Program-made: the position numbers and the translations under genes | Assembly (NCBI RefSeq): GCF_001651035.1 | Contig: NZ_LXRG01000032.1 | Span: 1-52,672 of the forward strand | Direction: 5' to 3' | DNA length: 52,672 bases | Origin: Halomonas sp. ALS9 | GTDB lineage: Bacteria; Pseudomonadota; Gammaproteobacteria; Pseudomonadales; Halomonadaceae | Shown here: positions 8,511 through 17,374 of the stretch, in pieces | How positions within the stretch are numbered: position 1 is the first letter of the stretch | Layout: each line of letters begins with the position of its first letter | Notes under the pieces: model-generated | Databases searched by the model: none | Told to the model about the DNA's origin: nothing | Seen by the model: only the letters and a program-made list of their open reading frames with translations

Positions 8511-9509
8511 TTAACTTTCCTTCAGCAGTATAAAATGCTCAATCAACCGTATCATTAGCGTTTTCTGATCAGGCAAGCTTTCAGCCACTAACAACGCTAG
8601 CGCCACCAGGGTATTGTCGTTGATCAGTTGCTCGACGGGCCGGGCCAGCAAGGCCGCATTGCGGCGCAGGTACCATAGAAATAGAAACGAACCACAGCGC
8701 TTATTTCCATCGGCCAGTGGATGGTTTTTGATTACGAAGTAAAGCAAGTGCGCCGCACGGGTGGCCACGTTGGGGTAAAACAGCTCGTCGCCAAAGCCTT
8801 GCTCGATGGTGGCTAAAGCCGACGTCAAACCGTCGCCTCGCACCTGCCCAAACAGTTCGGTTGCCTCACCTTTGGCGATTAAGGTTTGCTTTAACTCACC
8901 AATAGCCTTCAAGGCTTCTTCCAACTCTAGCGAGTGCATACCGGGCTGCTTAATGTTTAGCTCAGCTAATTGCTGCTCATCGTAGCCTTGCAGCAAGCTC
9001 CAGGAACGAGCGTAATCGCTAATCACACGCGCTACGGCCTCGCCTTCTGTTGAAACCAAGCCTTGATTGGTCAAGGTACGGCTGAGCAAATTCACCGCCT
9101 GCTCAAACTCTATGCCACGCTCGGTTAAGCGCCGCTGGTTCAAGGTATAGCCGTGAACCAAGTGGTCTTTTAACACCTGAGTGGCCCACTTGCGGAATTG
9201 GGTGGCACGCTTGGAGCTAACTCGATAACCAACGGAAATAATAGCATCGAGGTTGTAGTGTTTGATGCGGCGTCGAACCTGGCGCTTGCCCTCTTGGCGA
9301 ACTACTAAGAAATCCTTAGCAGTTGCCTGCTCGCTCAGCTCTTCATCTTTAAAAATATTCTGCAAGTGCATAAGAACGTTTTCGGATGTTGTCGCGAACA
9401 AGCTCCCCATCTGCGCTTGGCTCAACCAAGCGGTCTCCTGCTCCAGCGTCACCTCTAGGTGTGCTTGCCCATCTTCACTGGTAAATATCTGTATTTGCTG
9501 GTCATTCAT
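8511..9509 (-). CDS. RhuM-Fic/Doc fusion protein
   Basis: 332 residues with two parts. The N-terminal half matches the RhuM family (virulence-associated, KilA-like DNA-binding features): TAWLSQAQMGSLFATTSENVLMHLQNIF, and the block YNLDAIISVGYRVSSKRATQFRKWATQVLKDHLVHGY at about residues 83-120. The C-terminal part is a Fic/Doc domain with HPLADGNKRCGSFLFLWYL near residue 250, the nucleotidyl/phosphotransfer loop HxxxDGNKR. The start has a strong GGAGG. RhuM is linked to toxin or phage-related loci, and Fic/Doc enzymes AMPylate or phosphorylate target proteins. No small antitoxin gene is beside it, so regulation may be internal. The second position of the motif is P-L-A rather than P-F-x, which may matter for activity. 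Confidence 0.85.
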   Translation of the reverse strand: MNDQQIQIFTSEDGQAHLEVTLEQETAWLSQAQMGSLFATTSENVLMHLQNIFKDEELSEQATAKDFLVVRQEGKRQVRRRIKHYNLDAIISVGYRVSSKRATQFRKWATQVLKDHLVHGYTLNQRRLTERGIEFEQAVNLLSRTLTNQGLVSTEGEAVARVISDYARSWSLLQGYDEQQLAELNIKQPGMHSLELEEALKAIGELKQTLIAKGEATELFGQVRGDGLTSALATIEQGFGDELFYPNVATRAAHLLYFVIKNHPLADGNKRCGSFLFLWYLRRNAALLARPVEQLINDNTLVALALLVAESLPDQKTLMIRLIEHFILLKES

Positions 9510-9723
9510 AAGTGTTGCCTCCAGATTTACATCAAGCCTTATGCATCCCTAAAGCAAGCATCACTTAATGCAGCAACATGCACCTTCACCTACCAGAGCA
9601 AATACTCAAGCGCGCTTATCATTAGAGATTAAGTAAACCTTAGCACAAAAACTGTTTATTTATACAGATAAGACTTAATACCCCATCCCATTACACATGG
9701 GCCCCTTGAAGAGGACGTGGCTC
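9510..9723. other. Intergenic stretch, no gene seen
   Basis: Between the RhuM-Fic start and the TetR stop. It is AT-richer than its flanks, contains no convincing ORF, and probably holds the RhuM-Fic promoter and the 3' end of the TRAP operon. Confidence 0.4.
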
Positions 9724-10413
9724 TTAGTTCTGGGACATCTTGGACTCAACGCATAAATAGGAAAGCACCATCTCGACCGCATGGGCACGCCGCTCAAGAA
9801 GCCAGCCCGGATCAGCCAGATCCTGCTCGAAGATGATGGATAGCGTATCGCGTTGATTGATGTGGGTGATGGATAGCGACAAAATCGAAATGTAGAGCTG
9901 GGTGGGATCCACTGCCGGGCGGAACATCCCTGCCGCCTCACCCCGCTCGAGAGTGTCCCGGATCATGCCTACGAGCGGCGTCGTTTGCTGGACGACCTTG
10001 CTCGATTTACGCAGCATGCGCCCACCGAGCAGGTTTTCATTGCGTACCAGGCTGGTGAACTCGGGATGCTCGGCCATGTGATCAAACGTAAATTCCACCA
10101 ACGCGCGCATACCCGCAACAGGCTCAAGATTGCCTAGGTTGAGTTCCTGTTCCTTGGCGCGCAACTCCTCATAAACCCGTTCGAGAACAGCCAGATAAAG
10201 ACCTTCCTTGTCATTGAAGTAGTGATAAGCCATGCGCACATTACAATCGGCTGCACGCACGATACGCTCCATGCGAGCGCCATCGTAGCCGCGTTCGCAA
10301 AACTCTTGAGTCGCCGCTTGAAACAAGCGCTCGCGTGTTTCATGCGCATTACGGCGGTTTTTGCTCCCGGTACGGGCATTTTTTTTCACATCAAGCGCTT
10401 CGCTTTTCATCAT
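9724..10413 (-). CDS. TetR/AcrR-family transcriptional regulator (end of TRAP-ggt operon)
   Basis: 229 residues. The N-terminal HTH region is ETRERLFQAATQEFCERGYDGARMERIVRAADCNVRMAYHYFNDKEGLYLAVL (about residues 25-78), the classic TetR layout ending in YHYF. The C-terminal ligand domain is longer than minimal. AAGGA precedes ATG 10413; a GTG two codons earlier is less likely. It is the last gene of the minus-strand run dctP-dctQ-dctM-ggt-tetR, 25 bases after ggt, so it is probably the local repressor responding to the transported or hydrolysed compound. A palindrome upstream of dctP (14995-15024) is a candidate operator. Confidence 0.88.
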   Translation of the reverse strand: MMKSEALDVKKNARTGSKNRRNAHETRERLFQAATQEFCERGYDGARMERIVRAADCNVRMAYHYFNDKEGLYLAVLERVYEELRAKEQELNLGNLEPVAGMRALVEFTFDHMAEHPEFTSLVRNENLLGGRMLRKSSKVVQQTTPLVGMIRDTLERGEAAGMFRPAVDPTQLYISILSLSITHINQRDTLSIIFEQDLADPGWLLERRAHAVEMVLSYLCVESKMSQN

Positions 10414-10438
10414 GTACACATCCTTGTTCCTTTCGGTG

Positions 10439-12037
10439 CTATAGCCCTAATGCAATACCATCGCTGCGGGGGTCATGGGCCGCGTAAAAGCCTTTCGCCG
10501 GATCGATAACGACCGCGCCGGGGTGGCCTGCCAGGGCACTCTGTGCGGGTAGCGGGCTCACCTGATGGCCACGCCGGGTTAACTCAGTAAACACGGCCTT
10601 TCCCGCATCTTGCTCCAGCTTTAACGTGTCACGACCATCGGAAAAGGTACGCCCCAGTAGAAAGCGCGGTGCTTTCAGCGCACTGAGTGGATCCATGCCA
10701 TAGTCTATCAAGCGGGTCAGCACGGCAGCGAGGGTTTGCGGTTGTCCATCAGCGCCTTGCGTACCGTAAAGTAAACGCGGCTTACCATCGACACGATACA
10801 TACCCGGATTCAGGGTATGAAAAGGTCGCTTTCCGGGGGCAAGCGCATTCGGATGAGCAGGATCAAGGCTGAACGCCGCACCGCGGTTATGCCACAAAAT
10901 CCCCGTATCACCGACGTTGACGCCGCTGCCCCAGTCGTAATAAATCGTCTGCAGCATCGAAACGGCATTACCGAAACGATCAGCCGCCGCCAGATAAACC
11001 GTATCACCATGCTGGTAAGTAAAGGGCCAATCCAGGGCGTTCCCCGCGTCTATCTTGGCCGCCTCCGCGTCGAGATGCGCTGGAGACAGCAACCTGCCAA
11101 AAGGTATTGATGCAAAGTCGGGGTCGGCCAGGTAGGTATTGCGATCCAGAAAAGCGCGTTTTACCGCTTCGACCAATAGGTGGTAATAGTCAGCGCTGCC
11201 CTCCTCGATGTTGGAGAGATCGAAACGCGCCAGAATGCCCATGATTTCCAGCGTGGTCATCCCCTGGGTGGGCGGCCGATGGGCCAGCAGCTCGCCACCC
11301 CGGTAGGGCACCGACAGCGGCGTTTCTATTCGTGCTCGGGTAGCCGCCAAATCAGTGGCCGTGAGTGGAGACCCTGCCGCTGCCAGCCCGGCGGCAATTT
11401 TCGCCCCTAACTGCCCTTCATAGAAATCCCGGTAGCTGCGGGTCGCAATGGACTGCAGTGAAGCAGCCAGCTGTGGCTGGCACAGTTTTTCGCCCTCATG
11501 AAGCATCTTCCCGCCTGGCATGAAGAGCTCTCGCACGCCCGGCATCATTGTTATTTCATCGCGACGAAAATCAAGCCAGAAGCGCTGCGATGGCGTCACC
11601 GGGAAGCCCTCTCGCGCTAGCTGTATCGCAGGCTCCAACAGCGCTGCCCAGCCCATTTGGCCGCCACAGCTCTGACGGGAAATCTCATGCGCCTGCCCCC
11701 AGGTATCGACCGTGGCAGCCGTGGTTAACATGGAACCAGGCCCCCGCGCGGGCAATTGGCCAGACACTTCCAACTTGGCCTGTGGCGCCTGGCCAATGCC
11801 TGACAGGGTTTGCACACCCCCCTTTGCATCCGCAATGATCATGAAGGCATCTCCGCCAAGGCCGGTGAAATGCGGATAGGTCACCGACAGGCAGGCCCCC
11901 ATGGTGATCGCCGCTTCAACCGCGTTGCCCCCTTGACGAAGTACCTTAAGACCCGCTTCTGTTGCCAGCGTATGGGGACTGGTCACCACCCCTTCATGGG
12001 AATGCGCCAACGCTGATGACGTTATGCTAATAGCCAT
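10439..12037 (-). CDS. Gamma-glutamyltransferase, cytoplasmic YwrD-like
   Basis: N-terminal-nucleophile hydrolase of 532 residues that cleaves or transfers gamma-glutamyl groups. The autoprocessing nucleophile is Thr346 in GDTVYL; the preceding sequence would be the large subunit. Other family blocks are VVTSPHTLATEAGLKVLRQGGNAVEAAI near the start and the GGDAF at 62-66. No signal peptide is present, unlike periplasmic Ggt, so it should act in the cytoplasm. A strong GGAGG precedes the ATG. It lies directly downstream of a complete TRAP transporter, which suggests that the transporter imports a gamma-glutamyl compound or a related carboxylated substrate that this enzyme opens. It belongs to the clade of putative GGTs whose natural substrates are mostly unassigned. 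Confidence 0.9.
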   Translation of the reverse strand: MAISITSSALAHSHEGVVTSPHTLATEAGLKVLRQGGNAVEAAITMGACLSVTYPHFTGLGGDAFMIIADAKGGVQTLSGIGQAPQAKLEVSGQLPARGPGSMLTTAATVDTWGQAHEISRQSCGGQMGWAALLEPAIQLAREGFPVTPSQRFWLDFRRDEITMMPGVRELFMPGGKMLHEGEKLCQPQLAASLQSIATRSYRDFYEGQLGAKIAAGLAAAGSPLTATDLAATRARIETPLSVPYRGGELLAHRPPTQGMTTLEIMGILARFDLSNIEEGSADYYHLLVEAVKRAFLDRNTYLADPDFASIPFGRLLSPAHLDAEAAKIDAGNALDWPFTYQHGDTVYLAAADRFGNAVSMLQTIYYDWGSGVNVGDTGILWHNRGAAFSLDPAHPNALAPGKRPFHTLNPGMYRVDGKPRLLYGTQGADGQPQTLAAVLTRLIDYGMDPLSALKAPRFLLGRTFSDGRDTLKLEQDAGKAVFTELTRRGHQVSPLPAQSALAGHPGAVVIDPAKGFYAAHDPRSDGIALGL

Positions 12038-12061
12038 TGCTACCCTCCTTATTTGGGCTGT

Positions 12062-13342
12062 TTAGCCGCCATACACCATATTGGGTAACCACATACTGAT
12101 CGCAGGAATATAGGTCAGCAGTATCAAGGCAAACAGAGCAATGCCAATAAAGGGCAAGGCACCACGTACCGCCTGGACGTAATCGACGCCGCTGATAGTG
12201 CCTGCCACAAATAAGTTGAGACCAAACGGCGGCGTGAACATGCCAATCGCCCCGTTCACGGTCAGCACTGCTCCCAGATGGACAGGGTCAATACCAACGC
12301 GCAGGCCCACCGTGTAAAACAGGGGAGCAAGAATCACCATAATGGAGGAAGCATCAAGGAACATGCCGGCAATCAGTACCGTCACATTGATCAGCAGGAA
12401 GATATGGTACGGATTTTCGGATAACGACAGGATAGCGTTGGCCAACATCGCCGCTAACCCATTACTGGAAAGAAACCACGCCAGCACCGAGGCAGCAGCG
12501 AGAATAATCATTACCTGAGCCGTTGTGGTCGCCGCCTCAATCATGCTTTGGAATAACTCTGCAAAGCTCTTCTCACGATAAATCAGGGCTGAGACCAACA
12601 AGGCATATATCACTGATACCGCAGCGGCTTCAGTGGGCGTAAAGATACCCAGGTAAATCCCGCCCAAAACGACGAGAGGAACCCCTAACCCCCACGAAGC
12701 ATCTTTGAATCCCAGCAACACTTCGCCCCAACTTGGCGGCTTCATGGGGGTGACACCGTCTTTCTTGGCGCGGTACCAACAGTAAGGCAACAAACAGGCG
12801 GCGTATAATAAACCGGCTCCCACTCCCGCCATAAACAGCGCACCCACTGATACCCCAGTGACAGCCGCGTAGACGATCATTACGACCGAAGGCGGAATGA
12901 TGATGCCCAGTGAACCGGCAGACACCAGCACGCCAATCGAAAATTGACCGGAATACCCCTCCTTGCGCATGGCCGGATAGAGCAATGAGCCCACCGACAC
13001 CACCGTGGCCGGGCTCGATCCGGAAATAGCACCAAAAAACATACTTGCTGATACCGCCGTCATGCCCATGCCACCGGTAAAACGCCCCACCAACAAGTTA
13101 GCCAAGCGGATGATCCGCTGCGATAGCCCACCCGCACTCATCAAACTACCGGTGAGAATAAAAAAGGGAATCGCCATCAATGGAAACTTATCCAACCCGG
13201 CAAACAAGCGCTCTGCCACGATGGCCAAAGGAATATGGCTAAAACTCCCCATCGCCACCGTGACGGAACCCGCCAATGCAATAAAGATGGGCGTTCCCAC
13301 TAACATCAACACAGCTAATAGAACCAGAAATGTAATAACCAT
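12062..13342 (-). CDS. TRAP transporter large permease DctM
   Basis: Large membrane subunit of a tripartite ATP-independent periplasmic transporter, about 426 residues with roughly a dozen helices. The N-terminus ITFLVLLAVLMLVGTPIFIALAGSV and the blocks FPLMAIPFFILTGSLMSAGGLSQRI, GAISGSSPATVVSVGSLLYPAM and FTPTEAAAVSVIYAL are diagnostic of DctM. I chose ATG 13342; a TTG at 13363 is in frame and overlaps the DctQ end. It works with DctQ and DctP to import an organic acid driven by the ion gradient. Halophiles often rely on TRAP systems because they use the Na+ gradient. Confidence 0.94.
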   Translation of the reverse strand: MVITFLVLLAVLMLVGTPIFIALAGSVTVAMGSFSHIPLAIVAERLFAGLDKFPLMAIPFFILTGSLMSAGGLSQRIIRLANLLVGRFTGGMGMTAVSASMFFGAISGSSPATVVSVGSLLYPAMRKEGYSGQFSIGVLVSAGSLGIIIPPSVVMIVYAAVTGVSVGALFMAGVGAGLLYAACLLPYCWYRAKKDGVTPMKPPSWGEVLLGFKDASWGLGVPLVVLGGIYLGIFTPTEAAAVSVIYALLVSALIYREKSFAELFQSMIEAATTTAQVMIILAAASVLAWFLSSNGLAAMLANAILSLSENPYHIFLLINVTVLIAGMFLDASSIMVILAPLFYTVGLRVGIDPVHLGAVLTVNGAIGMFTPPFGLNLFVAGTISGVDYVQAVRGALPFIGIALFALILLTYIPAISMWLPNMVYGG

Positions 13343-13346
13343 GCTT

Positions 13347-13850
13347 TTATCCAACTTGATCAAGGTGGGCAGAGGCTTGCTCTCGACCCAGCAACGTCCG
13401 GAAGAAATGCTGGGTAAATCGAATGCCCATTAAGAGAGCGCCCACTGGAATGGCCAACTGAACGATCCACATGGGCGCTTGCAGAGCAGAGCTCACCTGA
13501 CCAAACCGATGGGTTTGCTCCGTTAACTGGAAACCGTAAAACACCAGGAAGAGGCAAAAAGCGATAGAAACCGCATGAACGAGCAACGCTATCCATTTCG
13601 CCAACAGTGGAGGGCTAAACCTGTGCAGAATATCGATGCCAATATGGATCCCTTGCCGCGCAGCAACACTAGCGCCAAGCAGCACCATCCATACAATTTG
13701 GTAACGAACCAACTCCTCCGCCCATGAAAAGCCATCGTTGAACACATAGCGTGCAATGACGTTGGCGAAAAGAATGAAAGAGGCAGATAAAATCAGCAGG
13801 CCAATCAAAACCTCCTCGGCACGCGATATTAAGCGATCAAGTTTGCGCAT
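13347..13850 (-). CDS. TRAP transporter small permease DctQ
   Basis: Small four-helix membrane subunit, 167 residues from ATG 13850, which has GGAG upstream; a longer frame to 13895 lacks such a site. The DctQ pattern is RAEEVLIGLLILSASFILFANVIARYVFNDGFSWAEELVRYQIVWMVLLGASVAARQGIHIGID. It is placed between dctP and dctM in the usual order, nearly abutting dctM. Confidence 0.92.
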   Translation of the reverse strand: MRKLDRLISRAEEVLIGLLILSASFILFANVIARYVFNDGFSWAEELVRYQIVWMVLLGASVAARQGIHIGIDILHRFSPPLLAKWIALLVHAVSIAFCLFLVFYGFQLTEQTHRFGQVSSALQAPMWIVQLAIPVGALLMGIRFTQHFFRTLLGREQASAHLDQVG

Positions 13851-13933
13851 AGCGGACTCCACCAGCGATAAAAACAAGGGAGAAAAAAGGGCCAAAGGGA
13901 TAACCGATCAGCCCTTTAATGGGTGACGCGCGA

Positions 13934-14944
13934 CTATTGGATATCAGCGATAGCTTGTTCAAACTCCGCCATTAGCTCTGTGCCAATGTCACTGGCAAAC
14001 GCCTCGTGTACCGGCGCCGTTGCTTCTCTGAAAGCGCTCAGTCGGGCATCATCCAATGTGCTGACGTTAGTGCCACTGGCTTCGATAGTGGCAATGTAAT
14101 CTGCCTCACGGCGGGCGGTTTCTTCACGCTGGAATGCGGTGGTTTCACGGGCAACCTCCGTCAATAGCGCTTGGTTTTCAGGGCTTAGGCTATCGAACCA
14201 ACGCTGGCTAAACAGGAATGCATAGGCCAGATAAGCGTGGTTGCTGATGATCACATCGGACTGCACTTCATAAAATTTCATTTGTGTAATCGATACCAGC
14301 GGATTTTCCTGGCAGTCGACAATGCGTTGTTGCAGCGCGTTGTAGGTTTCGCCGAAGGCAATCGGCACTGGGTTAGCGCCCATCGCCTTAAACTGCTCCA
14401 TGATGATAGGGCTTTGCATCACGCGTACCTTTTGGCCCGCGAAATCCTCCGGGCCATTAACGGGTTGGTCACAGGTAAATTGCTTAAAACCACTTTCCCA
14501 GAACGTCACCCCCTTCAGTCCCACCTGCTCTACCGTTGCCAATAGATCATCACCGGCCTGCCCGTCGAGAACGGTGTGGGCGACCTCGGGAGAAGGGAAC
14601 AAGAAAGGCAGGTCGACGATCTGCATAGCCGGAACAAAGCCCGATAGCTTGGCGGTCGGAATAATGGCGGCTTCCACAGCCCCCATCTGCAACTGCTGGG
14701 TGACTTCGACATCATCACCGAGGGTGTTGTTGGGGAAAATTTCGACTGAAATCTCACCGCCGCTTCGCTCCGCCACAATGTCCCTGAAGCGCTCAGCCGC
14801 CAGGTGTTGTGCACTATCTTCAGGCAAATCATGGTGAAACTTGATATTAATATCGGCGCTTGCCATACCAGTATGTGCCAAAGCGCCCAACGCGAAACTA
14901 CACGCGAGAGCCTTCAACTTCATGTTCTTAAATTGCTTTTTCAT
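13934..14944 (-). CDS. TRAP transporter substrate-binding protein DctP
   Basis: Periplasmic solute receptor, 336 residues from ATG 14944 (AAGGA upstream; a longer frame to 14989 precedes the signal peptide). The signal peptide is LKALACSFALGALAHTGMASA. DctP features are IKFHHDLPEDSAQHLAAERFRDIVAERSGGEISVEIFPNNTLGDD, then VRVMQSPIIMEQFKAMGANPVPIAFGETYNALQQRIVDCQENP. The conserved arginine of VRVM normally binds a substrate carboxylate. It is first in the five-gene operon. The substrate is unknown; the gamma-glutamyltransferase downstream suggests a gamma-glutamyl or amino-dicarboxylate compound. Confidence 0.93.
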   Translation of the reverse strand: MKKQFKNMKLKALACSFALGALAHTGMASADINIKFHHDLPEDSAQHLAAERFRDIVAERSGGEISVEIFPNNTLGDDVEVTQQLQMGAVEAAIIPTAKLSGFVPAMQIVDLPFLFPSPEVAHTVLDGQAGDDLLATVEQVGLKGVTFWESGFKQFTCDQPVNGPEDFAGQKVRVMQSPIIMEQFKAMGANPVPIAFGETYNALQQRIVDCQENPLVSITQMKFYEVQSDVIISNHAYLAYAFLFSQRWFDSLSPENQALLTEVARETTAFQREETARREADYIATIEASGTNVSTLDDARLSAFREATAPVHEAFASDIGTELMAEFEQAIADIQ

Positions 14945-14994
14945 GGTGTGATCCTTGCCATTGCGCCCACTAAGAAAGTGCTTCTTCATGGAGC

Positions 14995-15024
14995 GAATTA
15001 AGTAACTGTTTACTTACTTAATTC
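14995..15024. promoter_or_regulatory. Palindromic operator upstream of dctP
   Basis: Perfect 11-bp arms GAATTAAGTAA and TTACTTAATTC separated by 8 bases. A nested AAGTAA-CTGT-TTACTT palindrome lies within 15000-15015. It sits 51 bases upstream of the dctP start. The size and symmetry fit a TetR-family operator, and the operon ends with a TetR gene. Confidence 0.5.
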
Positions 15025-15089
15025 ACTAAGCAATTATCGTGCCATGTCAAAAAATCAGTGATTCTGCCGCTTACAGAGCGTCTCTAGGC

Positions 15090-15140
15090 ATCAATTCGCA
15101 CCAAATGTGTGCCAAAAGACTCAATATGGTGCGAATTGAT
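15090..15140. repeat. Perfect 14-bp inverted repeat upstream of the TRAP operon
   Basis: ATCAATTCGCACCA at 15090-15103 is exactly repeated in inverse at 15127-15140, with a 23-base loop. There is no T-run, so a simple terminator is unlikely. It could be a second operator, a small mobile-element remnant or a structured 5' leader. Confidence 0.5.
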
Positions 15141-15209
15141 CTAGTGCCATTACAGCGACGGACAGCGATTGGTAAGAACGTGCAGGCATACCCAGGGACT
15201 CTTCGTCGC

Positions 15210-15791
15210 TCAATCACCCGTATTCAATCGCTGACCTCGCCTCTTCTTAGCAGCGATCACGGCCAATATCGCGACGCAGATGCCAACTGCAACGCTAACA
15301 AGCGCAAAATGAGGAAGGTTGCTCAGTCGTGCAAAAAGCGCCTCTATCGTCTGCCCGAAAACGTAACCCAGCGTGACCCATACCGTCGCCCAGACCAACG
15401 CCGAAACGGCATTGAGCAAGATGAATCGCGGCCAAGGAAAGTCGGTCGTGCCGATGGTGACCGCGCTGGCAATGCGCAGGCCATAGATGAATCGAAATGA
15501 GAACACGAAAACGTTCGGGTGAGCGTTGAACGTCGTCAGTACATGCCCTCCCGCTACGCTACTATGGATCGAACGGACGTAAGCGCTGTTGCGCCACCAA
15601 TGACCAAGCAGGAAGAACACTTGATCCGCGAGGAAGGAGCCCAAAGCGAGAGAACCTACAGCGGACCAAAAGCCGACCAGATGCTGATGCGCGATGATAC
15701 CGCCAAGCATCGCGATGGCTTCGCCCTCCAGGCTTGCACCCAAGAACAGGCCGAAGCTTCCATAATCTGCCACGAGATGTTCAAACGTCAT
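15210..15791 (-). CDS. DedA-family inner-membrane protein
   Basis: 193 residues. DedA (SNARE-associated) features are FGLFLGASLEGEAIAMLGGIIAHQH (the E-G acidic motif), the GSFLADQVFFLLGHWWR stretch, and the basic FRFIYGLRIASAVTIGTTDFPWPRFILLN segment with conserved arginines. DedA proteins are proposed lipid-phosphate carrier or scramblase-type transporters and affect envelope homeostasis and the proton motive force. It is a single minus-strand gene with no clear operon partner. The specific role of this paralogue is unknown. Confidence 0.88.
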   Translation of the reverse strand: MTFEHLVADYGSFGLFLGASLEGEAIAMLGGIIAHQHLVGFWSAVGSLALGSFLADQVFFLLGHWWRNSAYVRSIHSSVAGGHVLTTFNAHPNVFVFSFRFIYGLRIASAVTIGTTDFPWPRFILLNAVSALVWATVWVTLGYVFGQTIEALFARLSNLPHFALVSVAVGICVAILAVIAAKKRRGQRLNTGD

Positions 15792-16059
15792 CGGCGTTCA
15801 TCCATAAAGTTGCGCTCTGCCATAAAGCAGCTCAGAGTGTGGGCGCTACAGTGACCGCGACCTGCCACTCATTTACTGGTCAGCACTAACCAACGTCAAC
15901 GCTTATATAAGTAGTTCGACGTGGGTTTCGCCATCACTCTGCCCTGTTGACCGCGGTCGAGCACAGCCAGCTTTCAGACAGAGCTGTGTGACTCTCCGGG
16001 CCTGTTGATTCGCTACCGGCAGGCATTTAGATGCCTGAGGCTCCCTTCGCTGTTCGCAC
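15792..16059. other. Intergenic stretch, no gene seen
   Basis: Between the DedA start and the DUF808 stop. It holds the dedA promoter region and short hairpins, such as AGGC-N-GCCT near 16023-16038, that may terminate the DUF808 transcript. No supported ORF. Confidence 0.4.
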
Positions 16060-17010
16060 CTACTCGACATGCGCCTCTTTAGAAGGAACGAGGTGCAGCA
16101 CCCCCACCACCACCGAACCCACCACAAAGCCAATCACCGCAGAGCACAGCGTATTGAAGCTCCAACCCAGTATGCCGCCCAAGGCACCGGTCGCCTCGCT
16201 AATGCCATGTTCAATATGGTGTACCCAATCATAGGGCGCGTTGTACCAACCCGTCCCATCGGCACCCAGATTGGCCATCAGGATATGCCCACCCACCCAA
16301 AGCATGGCGATGGTGCCCACGACCGAGATGGTCGCTAGTACCTTGGGCATGGCCGTCACCAGGCCACGGCCCAGTGCCTGTATTGCCGAGTTATCTCGCT
16401 GGGCAAGCGTCAGGCCGATATCGTCCATTTTGACCAACAGCGCTACCACGCCATACACCAAAATTGTGATAACCAACGCCACCACCACCAGGCTCGCCAA
16501 CTGTGACCAGAATCCTTGATGGGAGACCGTGGCAAGTGCGATCACCATGATTTCGGCAGACAGAATCAGGTCAGTTCGAACGGCGCCACTCACGATCTTT
16601 TTCTCGGCTTCCGGCCCCTTCTCTACCGCTGGCTTTTCGTCATCATGCCCGCCGGAGAGCTTATGCCAGACCTTCTCTGCGCCCTCAAAGGCCAGATAGG
16701 TACCGCCCACCATTAATATGATCGGCAAGAGAGAAGGCAAAAAGTGATTCAGCAGCAGCGCCACCGGCAGGATAAAAATCAGCTTGTTGCGGATCGACCC
16801 CAGCGCGATCTTTTTCACAATCGCCAGTTCACGCTCCGCTGTTACCCCCTGCAAATATTGCGGCGTCACCGCCGTATCATCGACCACCACCCCGGCCGCC
16901 TTCGCCGTCGCCCGCCCAGCGGCGGCACTGATATCATCCAGTGATGCTGCGGACAACTTCGCCAATGCGGCAATGTCATCCAGTAATCCTATCAAGCCGC
17001 CTATGGCCAT
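16060..17010 (-). CDS. DUF808-family (YedI-like) inner-membrane protein
   Basis: 316 residues from ATG 17010, preceded by GGAGG; a longer frame upstream adds an unrelated hydrophobic stretch and is unlikely. The N-terminal block LIGLLDDIAALAKLSAASLDDISAAAGRATAKAAGVVVDDTAVTPQYLQG is the hallmark of DUF808/YedI. Several membrane helices follow (KLIFILPVALLLNHFLPSLLPIILMVGGTYLAFEGAEKVWHKL and three more near the C-terminus). Molecular function is not established for the family. Monocistronic. Confidence 0.9.
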   Translation of the reverse strand: MAIGGLIGLLDDIAALAKLSAASLDDISAAAGRATAKAAGVVVDDTAVTPQYLQGVTAERELAIVKKIALGSIRNKLIFILPVALLLNHFLPSLLPIILMVGGTYLAFEGAEKVWHKLSGGHDDEKPAVEKGPEAEKKIVSGAVRTDLILSAEIMVIALATVSHQGFWSQLASLVVVALVITILVYGVVALLVKMDDIGLTLAQRDNSAIQALGRGLVTAMPKVLATISVVGTIAMLWVGGHILMANLGADGTGWYNAPYDWVHHIEHGISEATGALGGILGWSFNTLCSAVIGFVVGSVVVGVLHLVPSKEAHVE

Positions 17011-17374
17011 GGTTGCTTCCTCCGTGAATAACAGGTGCAGATAGTAGAGCACAAAGAGGCTGGGTAAGAGCACCAATAAGAGTAGTTATCGGGCACGATA
17101 GCCCAGCAATGCTGCTTCGATATTGGCAACTATCGATATGCTCTAGAAGCATTGTGATGGTAGGTAAGACTCCAACCGATAAAGTGCAGGTAAGTTTATG
17201 AATACGTCTTTTCATCTCAACCTCGACCACGAGCATTTAAAGTGCCCTATGGGTTCTTTAAGGTTTATAAATGATTTATCAGCTTGGCACATTACCAAAG
17301 CTCGCTCATAATGAGCAGTTAAAAGCTCACAGAGATCCTTAAGGGTCTTAAAGTACTCAAAAAATGGTGCGGCA
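17011..17374. other. Intergenic region with hipBA control sites
   Basis: About 360 bases with no supported gene. The right part is AT-rich and carries the palindromes GCTCAT-A-ATGAGC (17304-17316) and AGATCCTT-AAGGGTCT (17333-17348) ahead of the hipB-like start. The left part holds the DUF808 promoter. Confidence 0.5.
17333..17348. promoter_or_regulatory. Palindromic operator candidate for the hipBA pair
   Basis: AGATCCTTAAGGGTCT is a 16-bp palindrome with one mismatched pair, 27 bases before the antitoxin start. HipB-type antitoxins bind such palindromes and autorepress their operon. A similar TTCTTTAAGG lies about 80 bases upstream. Confidence 0.45.
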
